From contig DAIDHD010000015.1 in the NCBI GenBank assembly GCA_027459765.1, forward strand, positions 1 through 58,144: 58,144 nucleotides of DNA, given 5' to 3'. The DNA comes from Gammaproteobacteria bacterium. Its GTDB lineage: Bacteria; Pseudomonadota; Gammaproteobacteria; Steroidobacterales; Steroidobacteraceae. Shown one piece after another: positions 33,088 through 42,086 of the stretch. The position numbers and the translations under genes are program-made. The notes beneath the pieces were generated by a model, which saw only the letters and a list, made by a program, of their open reading frames with translations, searched no databases and was not told the DNA's origin. Position 1 is the first letter of the stretch, and the number at the start of each line of letters is the position of its first letter.

Positions 33088-35652
33088 TTGAGCAACGCGA
33101 ACTCACGCCACCACGTACCCGCCTGGACGACCCTGCTCGGGGTTGCGCTGTTCGCGCTCGCGCTCTTCTGGCTGCACCACCTGCTGCGCGAACACTCGTG
33201 GCACGAGGTGCTCGCGCACGTGCGCGCCATTCCGCAGTCGCGCCTCGCCCTCGCGGTCGCGATCACCGCCTGCGGTTACGCGAGCCTCACCCTCTACGAC
33301 AAACTCGGACTGCACTTCGCCGGCGCCCGGGTGCCGTACCCGCGCATCGCCTTGATAGCGTTCATGGGCTATGCCGTGGGCCACAACGTCGGGCTCAACA
33401 CGGTGAGCGGCGGCGCGATCCGCTTCCGGGGCTACAGCGCCCTGGGCGTCGGCGCGCGGCAGATCGGCACGGTGATCGCATTCGGCACCTTCACCTTCAT
33501 CGTCGGCACCGCACTGCTGCTCGGCGTCTCGCTGATAGCGCACGCGCGCCTGTCGGCGAGCGTCTTTCACGTCGGCGCGTGGTGGATTCGCGGCGCCGGC
33601 GCGCTGCTGCTCGCCGCCGTCGCGGCCTACCTCGGCTTCGCCTGGCGGCGCCACCGGCCGCTGCGGTTCGGCCGAGTGGAAGTGCCGGTGCCCAATCTGC
33701 GCATCGCGTGCGCGCAGCTCGCCATCGCCAGTGCCGACCTGCTGTGTGCGGCGGCCGTGCTCTACGTGCTGCTGCCCGCCGGCACCGGGGTGGGATTCGT
33801 CGGCTTCGCAGGACTCTTCCTGCTGGCGATCGCCGCCGGCGCGATCAGCAACGTGCCTGGCGGCGTCGGCGTTTTCGAGACGGTGCTCCTGCTTCTGCTG
33901 CACACGGTGCCGCCGGAGCAACTGCTCGGCACGCTGCTCGCGTTCCGTGCGGTGTACTACTTCGCTCCCTTCCTGATCGCGCTCGCCCTGCTCGGCGCGC
34001 ACGAGCTCTGGGTCCACCGGGCGCCGGCGGTGCGGCTCTTGGAACTCGGGCGCACCTGGCTCACGGCGGTGACGCCGCAGGCGATCGGCATCGCGGTCTT
34101 TCTCGCCGGCGCGGTGCTGCTGTTCTCGGGGTCGACGCCGGTGTTGAGCGACCGCCTCATGCTCTTGAGACGTTTCGTGCCGCTGTCGGTGCTCGAGCTC
34201 TCGCACCTGTTCGGCAGTGCGGTCGGAGTGGGGTTGATGGTGCTGGCGCACGGCCTCTACCGGCGGCTGGATGCCGCCTGGTGGCTCACCGTGTGGTTGC
34301 TGTGCGCCGGAGTGCTTTCCTCGCTGCTGAAGGGCTTCGACTACGAAGAGGCGACGGTGCTCGCGGTGCTGATCGGCATGTTGGTGTCGGCGCGCGCCCG
34401 TTTCAACCGGCGCGCCTCGCTCATCGAGCAGCGCTATTCCGGTCCGTGGGTGTTCGCGCTGCTCTCGGTGCTCGGCGCGGCGCTGTGGCTGGTGTTCTTC
34501 GCCTATCGCCACGTCCCGTACACGAACGAGCTGTGGTGGCAGTTCGCGTTCGAGGCCGCCGCGCCGCGCAGTCTGCGCGCGCTGCTGCTCGCGTCGATGA
34601 TCGCCGCCGCATACGCGCTCTGGCGGCTGCTGCGCCCTTCGCGGCCACGCTATCTCGCCCCCGGTGAGGGGGACATCGAGCGGGCCGCCGAGCTGCTCGC
34701 GAACGCCAGGGACAGCGCCTCGAACCTGGCATTGCTCGGCGACAAGTACCTGTACTTCGATGCCGCTCGCAGCGCGTTCATCATGTACCAGGCATCCGGC
34801 GGCAGCTGGGTCGCGATGGGCGATCCGGTGGGCCCCGCGGACGCCTGCGAACGGCTCGCGTGGTCGTTTCTCGAGGAGTGCGACAGCATGGCCGTGTCGC
34901 CGGTGTTCTACCAGGTCGCGGCCGACAATCTGGCCCTGTACATCGATTTGGGACTCTCCTTGAGCAAGCTCGGCGAGGAGGCGCGAGTGCCGCTCGGCGA
35001 CTTCGGTCTGGAGGGTCCCGCGCGGGCGGAGCTGCGGCAGGCGCAGCGGCGCGCCGTGCGCGAAGGGGCGAGTTTCGAGGTGATCCCGGCGGCGAGCGTG
35101 CCGGCGGCCTTGCCGGAACTGCGCGCAGTGTCCGACGCGTGGCTCGCGGAGAAGAAGGCGGCGGAGAAGCGCTTCTCGCTGGGCTGTTTCGACGCGCGCT
35201 ATCTGTCCCACTTCGATTGCGCGGTGGTGCGGCGCGCGGGCGCGATCGTCGCGTTCGGCAACCTTTGGCGCGCGCCGCTCGGCCGCGAGATGTCGATCGA
35301 CCTGATGCGCTTCGGGCCGGGTGCACCCAAGGGCGTCATCGACTACCTGCTGGTGGAGTGCATGCTCTGGGGCCGGCAGCAGGGGTTCGAGTGGTTCAAC
35401 CTCGGCATGGCGCCGCTCTCCGGGCTCGAGGAGCACGAACTGGCGCCCGCTTGGCACAAGCTCGGGCGCATGGTGCAGCGATTCGGCGAGACCTTCTACC
35501 CGTTCGAGGGGCTGCGCAAATTCAAGGAGAAGTTCATGCCGGTGTGGCGTCCGCGCTATCTGGCGGCTCCGGGCGGACTGTCCATGGCGGGTGCGCTGAT
35601 CGACGTGACCTCGCTGATCGCCGGCGGTGTCGGCAAGGTGCTCACCAAGTGA
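33088..35652 (+). CDS. mprF: Bifunctional phosphatidylglycerol lysyltransferase/flippase MprF (LpiA)
   Basis: An 854-residue protein. The N-terminal two-thirds form a multi-helix flippase domain with GHNVGLNTVSGGAIRFR near residue 95 and GAISNVPGGVGVFET near 252. The C-terminal part (about 535-830) is the DUF2156 aminoacyltransferase with the FYQVAADNLALYIDLG and FNLGMAPLSGL segments. MprF attaches lysine (or alanine) from charged tRNA to phosphatidylglycerol and translocates it, lowering membrane negative charge and giving resistance to cationic peptides and acid. A TTG start at 33088 follows AGGATGGA. Its stop overlaps the GTG of the acvB-like gene, so the two are coupled. Confidence 0.92.
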   Translation: MSNANSRHHVPAWTTLLGVALFALALFWLHHLLREHSWHEVLAHVRAIPQSRLALAVAITACGYASLTLYDKLGLHFAGARVPYPRIALIAFMGYAVGHNVGLNTVSGGAIRFRGYSALGVGARQIGTVIAFGTFTFIVGTALLLGVSLIAHARLSASVFHVGAWWIRGAGALLLAAVAAYLGFAWRRHRPLRFGRVEVPVPNLRIACAQLAIASADLLCAAAVLYVLLPAGTGVGFVGFAGLFLLAIAAGAISNVPGGVGVFETVLLLLLHTVPPEQLLGTLLAFRAVYYFAPFLIALALLGAHELWVHRAPAVRLLELGRTWLTAVTPQAIGIAVFLAGAVLLFSGSTPVLSDRLMLLRRFVPLSVLELSHLFGSAVGVGLMVLAHGLYRRLDAAWWLTVWLLCAGVLSSLLKGFDYEEATVLAVLIGMLVSARARFNRRASLIEQRYSGPWVFALLSVLGAALWLVFFAYRHVPYTNELWWQFAFEAAAPRSLRALLLASMIAAAYALWRLLRPSRPRYLAPGEGDIERAAELLANARDSASNLALLGDKYLYFDAARSAFIMYQASGGSWVAMGDPVGPADACERLAWSFLEECDSMAVSPVFYQVAADNLALYIDLGLSLSKLGEEARVPLGDFGLEGPARAELRQAQRRAVREGASFEVIPAASVPAALPELRAVSDAWLAEKKAAEKRFSLGCFDARYLSHFDCAVVRRAGAIVAFGNLWRAPLGREMSIDLMRFGPGAPKGVIDYLLVECMLWGRQQGFEWFNLGMAPLSGLEEHELAPAWHKLGRMVQRFGETFYPFEGLRKFKEKFMPVWRPRYLAAPGGLSMAGALIDVTSLIAGGVGKVLTK

Positions 35653-37175
35653 CCCGCGGGCTCGCCAGCGTGGCCGCGCGGCGCGGCTTTGCGCGGTGGG
35701 CATCCGCCGGGGCCGTGGCTGCGACGCTCGCTGTGCTGGCCTGCGCCGGTGCGCCGACCCCCGGGCCGGCCCCGGGGCCGGCGGCAGCATCGACTGGGCG
35801 GCCCGCGACCCCGGCCGCGACCGAGGTCTTCAACTACGGGCGCTTCGGCGCGGTGCAATTGCGGCGGCCGCGCGGCACGGTGCGCTCGGTGGCCCTGTAC
35901 CTCCGTGGCGGCGCGCAGACCGTCGCGCCGCAATTCGCGGAGCTTCTCGCCGAGCACGGCACGCTGGTGGCGAGTCTCGACGCCGGACGCTACCTCGAGG
36001 CCTCCCGGACTGCGTCCGAGGCGTGCGTACAGCCGGCCGCCGATCTCGAGAACCTCAGCCACTATCTGCAGTCGCGGGCGGGGCTGCCTGAGTACCTCAC
36101 GCCGGTCCTGGTGGGCGAGGGCGATGGTGCGGCGCTCGTCTACACGACGCTCGCCGAAGCGCCCGAGGGCCTTTTCAGGGGCGCGGTGAGCCTTGGATTT
36201 TGTCCGCAGCTGCCGCTGGTGAAGCCCGTCTGCAGTGGTCCGGCGCTCGGTTCGACGCTGCGCCGGGATGCGCATGGCACGGTGACCGGCCTCACCTTGC
36301 TGCCCGCCGCGCACCTCTCGGCTCACTGGGCAGTCCTGCCCGACGAATCCGCGCAGGCTTGTCCGTTGCCGCAAGCGGAGTTGCGCCGCTTCGTGAAGTC
36401 CGTGCCCGGCGCCGCACTGCTCGGTGCGACGGGTCCCGGGTCCGATGGCGCTGGGGCCGCGCAGCGCCTCGAACCCTATCTGGCGGCGTTCGACCGGCTG
36501 GCGGCCGTTCCAGCCTCCCTCCCCACACCAGCCGGGTCCAGTGAGCATGCGGCGCTCGCGGATCTGCCGCTTCATTTCGTGCCAGCCGTCCCGCACGCCG
36601 AGCAGCCGTGGTTTGCGGTGCTGCTCTCCGGTGACGGTGGCTGGGTCGGAATCGACAAAGGCATTGCCGCGGCACTGGCGCACCACGGAATCCCGGTAGT
36701 CGGGTGGGATTCGCTCAAGTACTACTGGAAAGCGCGCACGCCGGACGGTGCGGCGCGGGATCTGGCGCGGGTGCTGGATCACTACTCGGCCAGTCTGCAC
36801 AAGCGGCGGGTACTCCTGGTGGGCTACTCGCAGGGGGCGGACACCTTGCCCTTCATGATCAACCGGCTGCCGGAGTCGCTCCGCCGGGAGATCGGTCTCA
36901 CGGCGCTGCTGGGCTTGAGCGACAACGCGGTGTTCGAGTTCCACGTCGCCAATTGGCTCGGGGATCCGCCCAAGGGGTTGCCGACGGCGCCGGAACTGGC
37001 CGCGTGGCACGCGTCACCCTATCTGTGCATCTACGGCGAGTCGGACGCCGACGCCGCGTGCGCGGCGATCACGGGTCACGACGGCCGGGTCGTCAAACTG
37101 CACGGCGGGCATCACTTCGCCGGCCGCTACGCGGCGGTTGCCGCCGTCATTCTCGGCGATCTACCCGCCGGTTGA
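35649..37175 (+). CDS. acvB: AcvB/VirJ-type periplasmic lysyl-phosphatidylglycerol hydrolase
   Basis: A 508-residue exported protein with an N-terminal hydrophobic segment followed by a lipobox-like LACAG near residue 32 and a Pro/Ala-rich linker. Two alpha/beta-hydrolase-like halves follow. The C-terminal half has LLSGDGGWVGIDK near 328, the nucleophile elbow GYSQGAD near 394 and a HHFAGRY histidine near the end. AcvB of Agrobacterium is cotranscribed with lpiA/mprF and hydrolyses lysyl-PG in the periplasm. The same pairing here, with a GTG start overlapping the mprF stop (GTGA), supports the assignment. The frame is open further upstream inside mprF. Confidence 0.88.
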   Translation: MTRGLASVAARRGFARWASAGAVAATLAVLACAGAPTPGPAPGPAAASTGRPATPAATEVFNYGRFGAVQLRRPRGTVRSVALYLRGGAQTVAPQFAELLAEHGTLVASLDAGRYLEASRTASEACVQPAADLENLSHYLQSRAGLPEYLTPVLVGEGDGAALVYTTLAEAPEGLFRGAVSLGFCPQLPLVKPVCSGPALGSTLRRDAHGTVTGLTLLPAAHLSAHWAVLPDESAQACPLPQAELRRFVKSVPGAALLGATGPGSDGAGAAQRLEPYLAAFDRLAAVPASLPTPAGSSEHAALADLPLHFVPAVPHAEQPWFAVLLSGDGGWVGIDKGIAAALAHHGIPVVGWDSLKYYWKARTPDGAARDLARVLDHYSASLHKRRVLLVGYSQGADTLPFMINRLPESLRREIGLTALLGLSDNAVFEFHVANWLGDPPKGLPTAPELAAWHASPYLCIYGESDADAACAAITGHDGRVVKLHGGHHFAGRYAAVAAVILGDLPAG

Positions 37176-37206
37176 GGCGCGGATCGCCGCGACGGCGATC
37201 CGCGCC
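37176..37206. terminator. Bidirectional hairpin between acvB and iclR
   Basis: A perfect 13-bp stem (GGCGCGGATCGCC, 37176-37188, paired with 37194-37206) with loop GCGAC lies immediately after the acvB stop and 13 bp from the iclR stop. A short TTT follows on the plus strand. It suits termination of the two convergent transcripts. Confidence 0.7.
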
Positions 37207-37219
37207 CGCTTTCGGCGGC

Positions 37220-38065
37220 TCAGCCGACGTGGTTCAGGAACTCGCGCTCGATTTTCTGCGCCACGTCGCGCATCTTCGGCAGGAACTGCTCGACCGCGGT
37301 CTTCAAGGGCACTGCCGTGGCCGCGAAGCGCACGCTGATGACCGCCAGCACGCGCTCCTTCACTTTCACCGGCACGGCCAGGCTGATCTCCTCGGAGACG
37401 CGCCGGGCCCGCTGCGACATCCCGTAGCCCTGGGATCGAGTCTCGTTGAGGATCCGCTCCACCTCGGCACGGCTGCGGGCGAGCCGGTCCTCGGGCAGGG
37501 AGGACCTCGCCAGCAACTCGAGCAATGACTCGCGCTGCGGGGCCGGGCAGTAGGCGAGGTAGGCGCGGCCGGCCGCCGAGGCAAGCAGCGGCACGCGTAC
37601 GCCGGCGCCGTAATGCTCCAAGGCGAGCGGGCTCTGTCGATCGGTCGTCTCGCGAATCATCATGGCAGCGCCCGCGGGCGTTGCGATCGCCACCGGCCAT
37701 ACCACCTGTGCGCACAGGGTCGACAGGTGTGGCTTGGCAAGGTGCGCCAGCAGCGCTTCGTCGTCGAAGCCTTCCGACAGCGACCGCACCAGGATGGTCG
37801 GGCGGTAGCAGTCGTCGTGCGGGTCGCGCTCCACGTAGCCGGCGAGGCGCAAGGTCTCGAGGATGCGATAGGTGGTGGTGCGCGGCAGTTCGACCGAGTT
37901 CGCGAGCGTGTTGATGGGCGCGCGTTCCAGGCGGTTCAGCTCCGTGAGCACTTCCAGGCCGCGTTGCAGGGCGCGGATCGGACGCGTGGATTCGCGTTGG
38001 CCGACACCACTCTCGACCAGCGACTCGTCGTGGCTCTCGGAAGACGTTGTGTATGCGGCGTGCAT
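37220..38065 (-). CDS. IclR-family transcriptional regulator
   Basis: A 281-residue regulator with an N-terminal winged helix (about 30-95, including LANSVELPRTTTYRILETL) and an IclR effector domain (about 105-275, with PLLASAAGRAYLAYC). It resembles MhpR/PcaR-like members that control aromatic-acid catabolism, but no such genes adjoin it, so its targets are unknown. The ATG at 38065 is chosen for AGGAAG six bases upstream; in-frame starts up to 38125 precede it. Inverted repeats in its own upstream region suggest autoregulation. Confidence 0.85.
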   Translation of the reverse strand: MHAAYTTSSESHDESLVESGVGQRESTRPIRALQRGLEVLTELNRLERAPINTLANSVELPRTTTYRILETLRLAGYVERDPHDDCYRPTILVRSLSEGFDDEALLAHLAKPHLSTLCAQVVWPVAIATPAGAAMMIRETTDRQSPLALEHYGAGVRVPLLASAAGRAYLAYCPAPQRESLLELLARSSLPEDRLARSRAEVERILNETRSQGYGMSQRARRVSEEISLAVPVKVKERVLAVISVRFAATAVPLKTAVEQFLPKMRDVAQKIEREFLNHVG

Positions 38066-38144
38066 GGGAGCTTCCTTTGCGTGATTGATTGACCAAGCGC
38101 GGAGCATCGACTCCGTGTACAGCAATCGTACAACTAAAAGCTGG

Positions 38145-38166
38145 ACAAAACATGTACAGTTTTTGT
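38145..38166. promoter_or_regulatory. Imperfect inverted repeat upstream of iclR, possible autoregulatory site
   Basis: ACAAAAC (38145-38151), seven bases, then GTTTTTGT (38159-38166) form an almost symmetric repeat. TGTACA in its centre is echoed by GTACA at 38117-38121 and 38129-38133. The AT-rich element lies 80-100 bp upstream of the iclR start in the 223-bp gap before the photolyase gene. The rest of that gap shows only a small 7-bp GC hairpin at 38267-38284 behind the photolyase. Confidence 0.4.
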
Positions 38167-38288
38167 GATGAACGAACTGTCAAGGCGTCTTTCCACCTTG
38201 CGGTCGCGCGCAATCCATCGGGCGCCACCTAGACGCTTGATATTCGTAATAAAACGGAGGCTGGATGCGCGCCGACCGGCGCGCGGTT

Positions 38289-39740
38289 TCAGCGGTCTGC
38301 GGGCGGGGTCTTGAGGGTCGCCAGGGCGGCGAGGGCGGCCTGCCGGGCGCGTCCGTGATCCACGATGGGCCGCGGATAGGCCTCGCCCAAGGTGACGCCC
38401 GCGGCGCGCAGCCGCTCTGAAGACGCTTCCCAGGGGGCGTGAATTGCCTCGTTGGGCAGGGCCGCGAGTTCAGGGACCCAGCGGCGCACGTACAGGCCGG
38501 CCGGATCGAATTTAATGCCTTGGCTCACCGGGTTGAATATCCGGAAGTAGGGCGCAGCATCCGCTCCGCATCCTGCGGCCCATTGCCAACCCAGGGTGTT
38601 GCTGGCGAGGTCGGCGTCGACCAGCGTGTCCCAGAACCAGTGCGCGCCCTCGTTCCAGGCGATCAGCAGATCCTTCACCAGGAAGGACGCCACGATCATC
38701 CGTACACGGTTGTGCATCCAGCCGGTGTGCCACAGTTCGCGCAGCCCGGCATCGACGATGGGGTACCCGGTCGCGCCGCGCTGCCATGCGGCGAGTTGCG
38801 CGGCGTCGGTACGCCAGGGAAAGCGCGCGTACGCCGGCCGCAGCGGTGCCGCAGGGGTTTGCGGGAAGTGAAACAGCAAGTGATGCGCGAATTCGCGCCA
38901 GCCGACTTCGGCCAGGAAGGTCGAGTCGCGCCAGTCGGGAAGCCGGCCCGACTGCTCGGCGTGTCGGCGCACGGCGTGCCAGATTTCGCGTGGTCCGATT
39001 TCCCCGAAGTGCAGATGCGGCGAGAGCCGCGACGTGCCGCTCTGGCCCGGGAAGTTGCGGGCCTCGCCGTATTCGCCGACCGCGGATTCAAGGAACCGCG
39101 CCAGCAGCGCGTGTGCGCCGCGACTGCCGGGCGTCCAGCTGGCCTTCAGGCCCGCGTCCCAGGGGATGTCCGGCGTCAATCGCAGCGACTCGATGGGCTC
39201 GGAGGCGGGCCAGTGCGCCGGTGCCGCCAGCGACGGCGGCGCGGGCAGCGGGGCCGGTGGATCCTCCAGCCGCTTGCAGTGGCGCCAGAATGGCGTGAAC
39301 ACCTGAAAAGGTCCCCCCGACTGGGTGCGCACCGTCCAGGGCTCGTGCAGCAGGGCTGCGTTGTAGCTCTCCGCGAGGATGCCCGCCGCGCGCAGCGCCG
39401 TCTTCACGCGTCGGTCGCGCTCGACGCAGCGCGGTTCGTAGAGCCGATTCCACACCACGCGTGAGGCGCCGGTCTCGCGCACCAGATCCTCGAGAGTCGC
39501 GAGCGAGTCCGTACCGGCGCGCACGATGAGGCGCGAACCGCGCGTCGCGAGTTCCGCCTCCAGCGCCTGCAGGCCGTGGTGCAGCCACCAGCGGGAGGCG
39601 CCGCCGGGGCTCCACGGCGCTTCTTCGTCGGGTGCGTGCACGAATACCGGCACGACCGCCCCGCCGGCCGCGACGGCCGCGGCGAGCGCCGGATTGTCGG
39701 CGAGCCGCAAATCGCGGCGAAACCAGACCAGAGTGGTCAC
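38289..39740 (-). CDS. phrB: Deoxyribodipyrimidine photolyase
   Basis: A 483-residue cryptochrome/photolyase-family protein. The N-terminal alpha/beta antenna domain begins LVWFRRDLRLADNPAL. The C-terminal FAD domain carries TSRLSPHLHFGEIGPREIW near 255, the FLAEVGWREFAHHLL segment near 290 and the TGYPIVDAGLRELWHTGWMHNR region near 345 (quoted in parts of the continuous motif). It repairs cyclobutane pyrimidine dimers using blue light. The GTG at 39740 is chosen because the conserved N-terminus starts there; the frame is open 177 bp further upstream. It is transcribed alone. Confidence 0.92.
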   Translation of the reverse strand: MTTLVWFRRDLRLADNPALAAAVAAGGAVVPVFVHAPDEEAPWSPGGASRWWLHHGLQALEAELATRGSRLIVRAGTDSLATLEDLVRETGASRVVWNRLYEPRCVERDRRVKTALRAAGILAESYNAALLHEPWTVRTQSGGPFQVFTPFWRHCKRLEDPPAPLPAPPSLAAPAHWPASEPIESLRLTPDIPWDAGLKASWTPGSRGAHALLARFLESAVGEYGEARNFPGQSGTSRLSPHLHFGEIGPREIWHAVRRHAEQSGRLPDWRDSTFLAEVGWREFAHHLLFHFPQTPAAPLRPAYARFPWRTDAAQLAAWQRGATGYPIVDAGLRELWHTGWMHNRVRMIVASFLVKDLLIAWNEGAHWFWDTLVDADLASNTLGWQWAAGCGADAAPYFRIFNPVSQGIKFDPAGLYVRRWVPELAALPNEAIHAPWEASSERLRAAGVTLGEAYPRPIVDHGRARQAALAALATLKTPPADR

Positions 39741-39941
39741 GCGGAAGCGTGCCGGTGGCCGGGGAGGGGCACTGCAGGCGCAGGGGCGTTCATGCCCGCA
39801 AGGGTGGTGGAGGCGCGCCCGCGGCGCAACCGCCACCGTCCGCGCCTTCCACGCCGCAGACGGCGATGCTCGTGCGCCGCCCGGTTCGGCTACACTCGCG
39901 CGCCAGCAGCGCATCAAGCCTCACCGCAGGAGTTTCGCGTC

Positions 39942-41024
39942 ATGAGTTCGCAGTCGCCAGCCGCCATTGCCGGCACACCGATCCTCGCCGAGACGGTCAT
40001 CATCGGCGCAGGTCCGGTGGGCCTGTTCCAGATCTTCGAGCTGGGGTTGCTCGGCATCGGCGCCCACGTCATCGATTCGCTGCGCCAGCCCGGCGGACAG
40101 TGCACCGAGCTGTACCCGGAGAAGCCGATCTACGACATCCCGGCGCTGCCGGTCTGCGGCGCGCAGGAACTCATCGACCGGCTCCTGGAGCAGGCCAAGC
40201 CCTTCAACGCGACTTTCCACTTGGGTCAGGAAGTCACCGAACTCGCGCCGCAGCCGGACGGCAAGTTCCTGGTGGGCACCGCCGCGGGCACCCGCCTGCT
40301 CGCGGGCGCCGTGGTCATCGCCGCCGGCGTGGGATCGTTCCAGCCGCGGCGCCTGGTGGTGCCCGGGGTGGAACGCTTCGAGGGAACGAGCGTGTTCTAC
40401 CGGGTCAAGAGCGCGCAGGAATTTCACGGCCGCGATCTCGTCATCTGCGGCGGCGGCGATTCGGCGCTCGACTGGACCGTCGCGCTCGCGGAACACGCGC
40501 GCTCGCTCACGCTGGTGCACCGTCGGGCCGAATTTCGCGCGGCGCCCGCGACCGTCGCGCGCATGCGCGAGCTCGAGGCCGCCGGGCGTGTGCGTTTCAT
40601 CGAAGGCAACGTGGTGGCCGTGCGCGGCAGTCAGTCCCTCGAGGGCGTGACCGTCGAGGCCAACGCCGACAAGGCGCTGCACGAGGTTCGGGCCGACCGG
40701 GTTCTGGCCTTCTTCGGGCTGCACCCCAAGCTCGGACCCATCGCCGAGTGGGGCCTGGAGCTCGAAAAGAAGGCACTCAAGGTGGACACCGAGAAATTCC
40801 AGACCAGCGTGCCGGGCATCTATGCGATCGGTGACATCAACAACTATCCGGGCAAGAAGAAGCTCATCCTGAGCGGCTTCCACGAGGCGGCCCTGGCGGC
40901 GTTCGCCATCCAGCACCACCTGTATCCGGAGAAGCGCCAGTTCCTGCAATACACGACCACGAGTCCCATCATGCACAAGCGCCTCGGTGTCGCCGAGGCG
41001 GGCGCCGCCGACGCGGGAGCCTGA
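39942..41024 (+). CDS. Thioredoxin reductase-like ferredoxin/flavodoxin-NADP reductase
   Basis: A 360-residue FAD/NADPH oxidoreductase of the thioredoxin-reductase-like FNR type. FAD-binding IIGAGPVGLFQ is near residue 21 and QPGGQCTELYPEKPIYDIPA near 55 in continuous sequence. NADPH-binding ICGGGDSALDW is near 168 and PGIYAIGDI near 290. The CxxC redox pair of true thioredoxin reductases is absent, which identifies the FNR branch. It transfers electrons between NADPH and ferredoxin or flavodoxin. GCAGGAG precedes the ATG at 39942. The tesB GTG follows its stop directly, with no spacer. Confidence 0.88.
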   Translation: MSSQSPAAIAGTPILAETVIIGAGPVGLFQIFELGLLGIGAHVIDSLRQPGGQCTELYPEKPIYDIPALPVCGAQELIDRLLEQAKPFNATFHLGQEVTELAPQPDGKFLVGTAAGTRLLAGAVVIAAGVGSFQPRRLVVPGVERFEGTSVFYRVKSAQEFHGRDLVICGGGDSALDWTVALAEHARSLTLVHRRAEFRAAPATVARMRELEAAGRVRFIEGNVVAVRGSQSLEGVTVEANADKALHEVRADRVLAFFGLHPKLGPIAEWGLELEKKALKVDTEKFQTSVPGIYAIGDINNYPGKKKLILSGFHEAALAAFAIQHHLYPEKRQFLQYTTTSPIMHKRLGVAEAGAADAGA

Positions 41025-41882
41025 GTGAACCAGCTGCTCGAGGACTTGCTGAAGGTCATCCGGCTCGAGCGGCTGGAAATGAACCTTTTCCGGGGGGAGA
41101 GCCGCGACATCGGCAGCCCGCAGGTCTTCGGCGGACAGGTGCTCGGGCAGGCGCTGATGGCGGCCGCCGCGACCGTCGAGGCGCGCCTGGTGCACTCGCT
41201 GCACGCCTACTTCCTGCGGCGCGGGGACTTCGACGCACCCATCGTCTACGAGGTCGACCGCGCCCGTGACGGCCGGCATTTCTCGACCCGCCGGGTGGTG
41301 GCGATTCAGCACGGCGAGCAGATCTTCAACATGTCGGCTTCGTTCCAGTCCCCGGAAGAGGGGCTCGAACACCAGGTCTCGGCGCCGGCGGTGCCTCCTC
41401 CGGAGGACCTCGACGGTGCCGAAGCCGCGATCCGCGCGGCCTTGCCCAGGCTGCCGGCAAAGCTCGCGCGGCTGCTGGGGGAGCACCGCCCATTCGATCT
41501 GCGTCCGGTCGAGCCGCTGCGCATGCTCGACCCGGGCACGCGTCCGCCACGCAAGTGCGTGTGGCTGCGTGCGGTGGATCGGCTGCCGGACGATCCGGCA
41601 CTGCATCGCTGCCTGCTCGCCTACGTGGCGGATTTCCACCTGCTCGACACCGCGCTCAACCCGCACGGGCTGTCGATGCTGAGCCCCAATCTCGTCATGG
41701 CGAGCATCGATCACGCGATGTGGTTCCACCGGCCGTTTCGCGTCGACGACTGGCTGCTGTTCGCCATCGACAGCCCGAGCGCGTCCGCGGCGCGGGGCTT
41801 CACCCAGGGCCACGTATTCACTCGCGACGGCCGGCTGGTCGCCTCGTTGGCGCAAGAGGGTCTGGTGCGGGTGGTGGGCTGA
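41025..41882 (+). CDS. tesB: Acyl-CoA thioesterase II
   Basis: A 285-residue double-hotdog thioesterase. The VFGGQVLGQALMAAAATV segment near residue 27, the HSLHAYFLRRGDF motif near 62 and the C-terminal SIDHAMWFHRPFRVDDWLL region are characteristic, with the last containing the usual active-site neighbourhood. TesB hydrolyses medium and long acyl-CoA to free acids. The GTG start is immediately adjacent to the preceding stop, implying cotranscription with the FNR gene. A small membrane protein gene follows by 2 bp. Confidence 0.93.
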   Translation: MNQLLEDLLKVIRLERLEMNLFRGESRDIGSPQVFGGQVLGQALMAAAATVEARLVHSLHAYFLRRGDFDAPIVYEVDRARDGRHFSTRRVVAIQHGEQIFNMSASFQSPEEGLEHQVSAPAVPPPEDLDGAEAAIRAALPRLPAKLARLLGEHRPFDLRPVEPLRMLDPGTRPPRKCVWLRAVDRLPDDPALHRCLLAYVADFHLLDTALNPHGLSMLSPNLVMASIDHAMWFHRPFRVDDWLLFAIDSPSASAARGFTQGHVFTRDGRLVASLAQEGLVRVVG

Positions 41883-41884
41883 GC

Positions 41885-42049
41885 GTGCGCGCCCTGCTCG
41901 CCATCGTGCTGGTGGTCGGCGCCCTGGTGGGCGGGCTGCTGGTGCTGCGATCGAGCCGCGACGTCGGCATGCCAGGCAAGGACGTGCTCGACCGGGCCCG
42001 GCGGCGCGAGGACGAGCTGCGTTCCCGGGAGCGTCGGCAGGACGAATAG
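41885..42049 (+). CDS. Small single-helix membrane protein (DUF2897-like)
   Basis: A 54-residue protein starting at a GTG 2 bp after the tesB stop. The N-terminal helix (ALLAIVLVVGALVGGLLVL) has one Gly-rich face, and a highly charged cytoplasmic tail (RARRREDELRSRERRQDE) follows. The layout resembles DUF2897 proteins of gammaproteobacteria, though the match is from memory of the pattern only. It is the last gene of the fnr-tesB unit. Codon composition and linkage suggest it is real. Confidence 0.55.
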   Translation: MRALLAIVLVVGALVGGLLVLRSSRDVGMPGKDVLDRARRREDELRSRERRQDE

Positions 42050-42086
42050 GAGCCCGTCCGAGTATTCTCCGCGAGCCGCGCCGGCA

